Source of the DNA: JAWBSP01 sp964632175
GTDB taxonomy: Archaea; Hadarchaeota; Hadarchaeia; Hadarchaeales; JAWBSP01
Assembly: GCA_964632175.1 (NCBI GenBank)
Contig: CAZWBJ010000019.1
Span: 1 to 17,645, forward strand
DNA: 17,645 nt
Direction of reading: 5' to 3'
Shown here one piece after another: positions 13,907 through 17,645 of the stretch. The translations under genes were made by a program, and so were the position numbers. The notes below the pieces were generated by a model. It worked only from the letters and a program-made list of their open reading frames with translations, made no database searches and was not told the origin of the DNA. The first letter of the stretch is position 1; the number at the start of each line of letters is the position of its first letter.

Positions 13907-15441
13907 GCGAACTCCTCCAGCTTCCTCTGACCGAGGAGCTTCCTCATCTCCCGCTCCCTCCTCACCGCTGACCAGTAGTATGCCTCATCCCTGGTTCCCT
14001 TGGCCAGTAAAACCACCACCCTTCCCGGTCTCGTCCTCCCGGTTCTCCCCCTCCGCTGGATGGCCCTGATCTCGCTGGGAACCGCCTCGTAGAAGATCAC
14101 GAGCTCCACCTCCGGAATGTCCAGACCCTCCTCACCCACCGCCGTACAGACCAGCACGTTGACCTCCCCCCGCTTGAGCATTTCTATCGCCCTGAGCTGC
14201 TCCGCCTGCGTCATCCCCCCTCCTCCCTCTCTCTCGGCCTGACCCAGCAGCCTTTCCGATCTGACGCCGGAAGCCCGTAGCAGGGCGGTGAGCCTCTCGG
14301 TCGTATCCCGGAAGTTGGTGAAGATGAGGATTCTAGAGGACGGGTTCCGCGCGAGCTGTTCGTTCACGCACTTCAGGCACTCCTCCAGCTTCGGATGATC
14401 CGGCAGGCCCCTTTCCTCCACGCTTTTCGCGAGGGACAGGACGGTTCTCATCCTGTGGTCTTGGCTCAGAATTCTGTCCACTCTTTTGGAGCCGGGTTGT
14501 CTGCTCTTGGCTTCGAGCCGGGCCAGGAAAGCCCGCAGGGCGTACACGCCCTGGGTCTCCAGAAGCTCCAAGGCGTGGAGGAGCTTGAGGGAGGCCGCTT
14601 GGGAAACGAGGGCTTGAGAAACCTCCCTCCCCTCCCGAAGGTCGGAAAGGAGCCGCCGTTGGAGTTCGAGGAGGTCCCTTTTTGCCACGTTCTGAATGCT
14701 TGGAAGGTACCCCGTCTTTTTGAGGGCTTGGAGATGCTCCTTCAGCTGCTCCTCCAGCAGCCGCTTGAGGGTGACGAAATACTCGGGTAGCTCCACCCTC
14801 CTCCACTCCACCTGGACGGGCATGAGGTAGGGTCTCACATCCCTGCTCTTCTCCGTCCTCAGCTGCACGCACTCGATGGAGAGGTTCCTCTTCACCTCCT
14901 CGATCCTCTCCCTCTCACCGCCCGGAGAGGCCGTCAGGGCCAGAATCATCGGGTTTCTGGCGGTTCTCAGGTACTGGGAGGCGATGAAGACATAGGGGTA
15001 ATCCCCCACCGCTCTGTGCGCCTCGTCGAAGATGAGGAGGGAAAAATCCTCCAGCGAGAGCTTCCCGGTCAGGAGATCCCTCTCCACCACCTGTGGGGTG
15101 GCGAAGAAAACCTTCCCCTCCTTCCATGCCCTTTCCCTCTCCCAGGGGGCGATCTCGCCGGTGAGAAACCTTAGCTCCCCCTCGGGCAGGTTCAGGCACC
15201 TCCTGAAGGTCTCGTAGTGCTGCACGGTGAGGGGCCTGGTCGGGGCCATCAGGAGAACCCTGCTGTCCGGGAACCGGGCGAGCCTTCCGCAGGTGGTTAG
15301 GAGGGCCACGTAGGTTTTCCCCATTCCGGTGGGGAGGATGACGAGTGAGTTCCTGCCCAGTATTTCGGAGAGGATTCTGGTCTGGTAGTCCCTCAGCTCC
15401 AGGGTGTTGGGCTTGAGCAGGGGGTGGGAGGCATACTCCAT
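13894..15441 (-). CDS. Hef-type SF2 DNA helicase (separate gene)
   Basis: This 515-residue superfamily-2 helicase of the Hef/FANCM/MPH1 group remodels stalled replication forks. Motifs in order: Q-like LRDYQ (16-20), Walker A LPTGMGKT (36-43), PTRPL (67-71), TPQV, DEAH (139-142), LTASPG, an insertion domain rich in helices, RILIFTNFRDTTERL (motif IV), the VCTAVGEEGLDIP segment (motif V), and QRRGRTGR (motif VI). The frame stays open far upstream, but that part is antisense to the divergent gene, so ATG 15441 is chosen, giving MEYASHPLLK before the helicase core. Unlike typical euryarchaeal Hef, it stops before the nuclease, which is a second gene. Helicase plus nuclease together (about 738 residues) equal a normal Hef. 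Confidence 0.92.
   Translation of the reverse strand: MEYASHPLLKPNTLELRDYQTRILSEILGRNSLVILPTGMGKTYVALLTTCGRLARFPDSRVLLMAPTRPLTVQHYETFRRCLNLPEGELRFLTGEIAPWERERAWKEGKVFFATPQVVERDLLTGKLSLEDFSLLIFDEAHRAVGDYPYVFIASQYLRTARNPMILALTASPGGERERIEEVKRNLSIECVQLRTEKSRDVRPYLMPVQVEWRRVELPEYFVTLKRLLEEQLKEHLQALKKTGYLPSIQNVAKRDLLELQRRLLSDLREGREVSQALVSQAASLKLLHALELLETQGVYALRAFLARLEAKSRQPGSKRVDRILSQDHRMRTVLSLAKSVEERGLPDHPKLEECLKCVNEQLARNPSSRILIFTNFRDTTERLTALLRASGVRSERLLGQAEREGGGGMTQAEQLRAIEMLKRGEVNVLVCTAVGEEGLDIPEVELVIFYEAVPSEIRAIQRRGRTGRTRPGRVVVLLAKGTRDEAYYWSAVRREREMRKLLGQRKLEEFAWRS
13912..13918 (-). promoter_or_regulatory. Shine-Dalgarno for the separate Hef nuclease
   Basis: GGAGGAG on the minus strand lies within the last codons of the helicase gene, 5 nt before TTG 13906. 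Its presence favours a real split gene with coupled translation over a simple sequencing frameshift. Confidence 0.6.
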
Positions 15442-15458
15442 CAACCGATTTTTTTCCG

Positions 15459-15465
15459 GTTTAAG
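15459..15465. promoter_or_regulatory. TATA-like element between hef helicase and the divergent small gene
   Basis: GTTTAAG (CTTAAAC on the other strand) lies 21 nt from the helicase ATG and 28 nt from the plus-strand ATG, measured from its centre. This spacing is compatible with TATA function for one or both near-leaderless genes. The match is weaker than at 9531-9539. Confidence 0.35.
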
Positions 15466-15489
15466 AGGGTGCTCGCTACAAGAATCGGG

Positions 15490-15840
15490 ATGAAGGGCGT
15501 GGCGGTCTCGGACGTGATGAGGACCATGATGAGGCTGGGATTCCAGGATGAAGAGATCTATGACGTTTTCGTAGCCATGGGATTCCCCCCAGAGGAAATC
15601 GAGCTTCTGATCGAGCGCCTCAGGGGGGAATTCGAAAAGGCGGGGATACAGCCGCTTTCTCTCCACGTTTCGAGAGAGGTCATGGAGGGGCTCAGGCCCA
15701 TCCTGAAGGAGATGGAGCAGACTCTGGTTGTCAAGCTGGAGGCCATCTCGCTGAAACTCGAGCTTCTCAGGAACATGCAGAGGCATCAGCCTGAGACCCA
15801 TTTCCCGGAGGGTAAGCGGAACGTTAAAATCTCGGGTTGA
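15490..15840 (+). CDS. Small helical protein of unknown function, divergent from hef
   Basis: This 116-residue protein is not recognised. ATG 15490 gives MKGVAVSDVMRTMMRLGFQD. The N-terminal region holds two similar helix-turn units, LGFQDEEIYDVF (16-27) and MGFPPEEIELLI (30-41), resembling a UBA-like or winged-helix half-turn repeat. The C-terminal half (about 60-100) is a long amphipathic helix with heptad spacing, possibly a coiled coil for dimerisation. It ends in a charged, probably disordered tail. There are no Cys, no signal peptide and no membrane segments. Codon use matches the host, so it is probably native. The antisense frame that extends the helicase N-terminus across this gene is rejected. 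Placement suggests, but does not prove, a function connected with Hef. Confidence 0.65.
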   Translation: MKGVAVSDVMRTMMRLGFQDEEIYDVFVAMGFPPEEIELLIERLRGEFEKAGIQPLSLHVSREVMEGLRPILKEMEQTLVVKLEAISLKLELLRNMQRHQPETHFPEGKRNVKISG

Positions 15841-16540
15841 TCCGGCGCAGAGGCTCAAAATTTCCCGGGCTAAATTATCTCGAGCTTATAGGATACTTCT
15901 TCAATTTGGGTCCATCCGGGGTAGGCACAGGGTGATGTTGAGTTTGGTGGCACTTTTCGAGGATTTCAAAATACTTGGAGGAGGACGATGACCCTAGTTT
16001 GGAACCTCCGCTTGGGGATCCTGTAGGCGTTAGGAGAGGGAATAGTGGGCGGGGAGCGGAAAGCTCAGGGGATGGTGGGATTCTCGTAATCGAGGATCTT
16101 TCCACGGGCTCGCTCTCCAACTCGAGCGTAACGGTGTACTGTCCCCACCAAACCGTCACCCTCAGAAACCAGAGGAAGATCGGGGTGCTCCCCTTCTCCC
16201 CCAGTCTACCGCAGGGATCTTCCGGGAAAAGCGGACGGCCGAGACCTTCATCCCTGAGAACCGAAAGGCCGGGTGGTCCCATGGGATGAGGGGGGAGGGC
16301 TTCCGGAAGGGTGGGGGTCAAAAGTTCCCGCTGGGCGCTCCCCAGGAACCTCAGAAGGGAGGGAAGGGTAGGGTTGTCCAGCTTGCCCTCACTTTAGCCC
16401 TCTCCAGCCCGCTCCCCCCAGCCGCTAGGTCTCCACATCGTCTCCCTCTTCCAACAGCTGCTCAGCAGCCGTCTGCTTCATTCTCGCCCAGGTTCTCGAC
16501 TTCCTCCACCTGCGCTCGAGCCAGGAAAGGGCGACCCTAA
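15841..16540. other. 700-bp stretch without a supportable gene
   Basis: Frames of 80-150 codons exist on both strands, but none shows a recognisable motif, convincing start or host-like composition. On the plus strand a segment near 16075-16170 reads GGILVIEDLSTGSLSNSSVT, and on the minus strand the overlapping segment reads VTVWWGQYTVTLELESEPVE. Either could be a relic of an exported protein. A minus-strand stretch at about 16427-16560 (TWARMKQTAAEQLLEEGDDV before a stop) may be the shifted tail of the adjacent tnpB fossil. It is best described as decayed sequence. Confidence 0.4.
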
Positions 16541-17032
16541 ACTGCGGAAGGAAGTTGTCCCCCAGACCGGAAAGGGCCGACTCTATCTCTGAGCCCGTTT
16601 TTGACCGCTCTGACCCTTTCTCGCGGCGGTGCCTCGCTTCCCACCTCCAACAGGGCCTTCTCGATGACCCCTATTGCAGGTTGTAGGCTTGCCTTCTCCC
16701 TGTTCTTTGAACCCTTCTTCTTTCCGGAAAGTTGCTTCTGCCCCACCCTTATCCGCTCGAGCGATTTCTCGTAGAAATGTGGATTCTCGATTTGGTGACC
16801 CTCCGTGTCGTCAGGAAGTGCCTGATGCCTACATCCAAGCCGATCTTACGACCAGTCCTCGGCAGCGGTTCTGGCCCATTTTCGACTTGGAAGATCGCGA
16901 ACCACCCTCCACATCGCTCGCGCTTGACGATGACCCCCCCCTTCACCTCATCCTTGATTTTCGGTGGAGCTTGATGGGGATTTCTCCAACTTTTGATAAA
17001 CAAGTTTTCCCCATCGATTTCGGCGGGTTCGG
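16541..17032 (-). pseudogene. tnpB: tnpB fossil (IS200/IS605-type), frameshifted and internally deleted
   Basis: Pieces of TnpB can be read on the minus strand in order but in changing frames: IDGENLFIK, then VGEIPIKLHR, then KIKDEVKGGVIVKRERCGGW and QVENGPEPLPRTGRKIGLDV with the RuvC-I Asp, then GIRHFLT. After another shift it continues DTEGHQIENPHFYEKSLERI and LSGKKKGSKNREKASLQ. It then jumps directly to AIGVIEKALLEVGSEAPPRE, which resembles the end of TnpB after the zinc finger (the NAAINI...GLE region). The central part, including RuvC-II, the zinc ribbon and RuvC-III, is missing. At least three frame changes plus the deletion make it non-functional. TnpB is the RNA-guided nuclease ancestral to Cas12. 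Element ends and any guide RNA were not located. Confidence 0.8.
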
Positions 17033-17051
17033 GCTCTCCTCGCTGGGGAGA

Positions 17052-17465
17052 AAGTCGGTTTTCTACAGCGTCTCAGACCCCTCGATCAGGATCATCCTGC
17101 CGGGGAACTTCAGGAGCTGGAGGTCCGGCACCTGGATGAGGCTCATCGCGGAGCTGAAGAGGAGGGGGCTGGACAGGAGGTACCCCTCCCTGGTGTCGGA
17201 CCTCTGGGAGACGGCGAGGGAGCTGGAGAGGAAAAGACCCGCGGTGGTCAACCTCGACAGGTCATCGGACCAGCCGCTGGGGGAGCACAGGATCCTAGTG
17301 AGGTACTCGAGGGCCCAGAACTTCATCGAAGTCTCCGGGTGGACCTTCCTCATTTCCGACAGGCTGAGGGAGCTCGGCTTCCGCTTCCAGGGCGGGAGGT
17401 GGAGGAGGGAGTTCGACCGGGCGGTGCTCCGGAGGCTGGTGAAGTTAAGCCAACGAGACCTATAA
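17052..17465 (+). CDS. Hypothetical protein, 5' end uncertain beside the tnpB fossil
   Basis: A GC-rich frame with host-like codon use runs to TAA 17463-17465. It encodes SVSDPSIRIILPGNFRSWRS, then a basic helical region (LIAELKRRGLDRRYPSLVSD). A final domain contains FIEVSGWTFLISDRLRELGF followed by RFQGGRWRREFD. This ending resembles the small K-x-LGFRWDxxxxxW-type motif seen in DUF5710-like modules; that is an impression, not a search result. The frame stays open upstream, but there it is antisense to tnpB, so the true start is unknown. ATG 17136 is the first clear internal start. It may have lost its N-terminus to the insertion. No function is assigned. Confidence 0.5.
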   Translation, partial: KSVFYSVSDPSIRIILPGNFRSWRSGTWMRLIAELKRRGLDRRYPSLVSDLWETARELERKRPAVVNLDRSSDQPLGEHRILVRYSRAQNFIEVSGWTFLISDRLRELGFRFQGGRWRREFDRAVLRRLVKLSQRDL

Positions 17466-17469
17466 AAAG
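17461..17469 (+). promoter_or_regulatory. TATA box for the gene at 17525
   Basis: TATAAAAAG overlaps the preceding stop codon. A transcript starting about 25 nt downstream would have a leader of some 35 nt carrying the Shine-Dalgarno, which fits. Confidence 0.55.
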
Positions 17470-17509
17470 AGGGATCGGATCGAGTTTCGGAAAACGCTAA
17501 CCCTAGTAA

Positions 17510-17519
17510 AGGAGGTGAT
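17510..17519 (+). promoter_or_regulatory. Extended Shine-Dalgarno
   Basis: AGGAGGTGAT is fully complementary to the conserved 16S rRNA 3' end (ATCACCTCCT), with a 5-nt spacer to ATG 17525. It is by far the strongest ribosome-binding site in the window; most genes here use coupling or are near-leaderless. Confidence 0.8.
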
Positions 17520-17524
17520 TTAGG

Positions 17525-17645
17525 ATGGAAAACAGGATACTGCGGTGCCTGCTTCCTGCCGCCGCCTTCCTAGCCTGCACCCTTCTTCTTCACAGGTGGC
17601 TCGGCTGGCCCAGATCCATCCTCAGCCTGCTGGGGCTGGTGGGGA
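17525..17645 (+). CDS. Membrane protein, N-terminal part only (runs off the window)
   Basis: The 40 visible codons begin MENRILRCLLPAAAFLACTL and continue with a second hydrophobic stretch (SILSLLGLVG). A first helix at about 6-23 and the start of another at about 31-40 indicate an integral membrane protein; a cleavable signal peptide is less likely because no cleavage site is seen. The family cannot be judged from this length. Its TATA box and very strong Shine-Dalgarno suggest high expression from its own promoter. Confidence 0.7.
   Translation, partial: MENRILRCLLPAAAFLACTLLLHRWLGWPRSILSLLGLVG

Noticed and set aside
13331..13930. Plus-strand frame of 199 codons
   Set aside because: It is antisense to the Hef nuclease, which has a full ERK nuclease motif and helix-hairpin-helix domain.
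15442..15858. N-terminal extension of the Hef helicase by about 139 codons
   Set aside because: It is antisense to the 15490-15840 gene, has low-complexity His/Pro/Leu composition, and family helicases begin close to the LRDYQ motif.
15875..16321. Minus-strand frame of 148 codons and the opposing plus-strand frame 15975-16289
   Set aside because: They overlap, neither has motifs or a supported start, and the region is next to a transposon fossil; neither could be chosen.

Overview
The window is archaeal and most likely euryarchaeal. Supporting evidence: a GC-rich 23S rRNA 3' end, ribosomal protein S17e, the PriS/PriL primase with a GINS subunit, archaeal GTP cyclohydrolase III, a ThiD-ThiN fusion, and a Hef-type helicase plus XPF-family nuclease. 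GC-rich coding sequence and rRNA, dense gene packing, TATA-like boxes about 21-28 nt before several start codons, and frequent GTG/TTG starts suggest a thermophile. I cannot name the lineage from sequence alone. A run of 100 N flanked by an exact 55-bp duplication shows this is a draft scaffold.

Layout. 1-478 is the 3' end of 23S rRNA with a T-rich terminator and no 5S rRNA directly after it. 539-1705 (+) is a cation/proton antiporter. 1702-4625 (-) is a compact four-gene unit, in transcription order: tRNA methylthiotransferase, thiDN, rps17e, a 2[4Fe-4S] ferredoxin. Divergent from it, 4686-8932 (+) is a five-gene overlapping operon: gch3, priL, priS, gins51 and a PHP-family phosphoesterase. 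The last gene is only apparently broken by the N run. Next come a fragment of an MNT-type nucleotidyltransferase (8937-9089), and cutA (-) divergent from an IolN-like creatininase-family hydrolase (+) across one near-centred TATA element. A cupin protein (+) and a B3/B4-domain protein (-) follow and overlap convergently.

11662-11735 is tRNA-Gly(TCC). Beyond it, about 11740-13238 is visibly AT-richer than the rest. It holds unrecognised remnants, a single-HKD phospholipase D-like protein with an internal membrane hairpin, and a tiny membrane protein split by a one-base frameshift. This looks like acquired DNA beside a tRNA gene.

13235-15441 (-) encodes Hef as two separate, overlapping genes (helicase, then nuclease) rather than the usual single polypeptide. 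A small helical protein of unknown function is divergent from it. 15841-17032 is decayed sequence containing a tnpB (IS200/IS605-type) fossil with several frameshifts and an internal deletion. 17052-17465 is a hypothetical gene whose 5' end is unclear next to the fossil. At 17525 a membrane protein gene with a TATA box and an extended Shine-Dalgarno begins and runs off the window.

The central theme is information processing: primase and GINS for replication, Hef for fork repair, tRNA modification, S17e and rRNA for translation. Cofactor genes (thiDN for thiamine, gch3 for riboflavin/F420) are interleaved.
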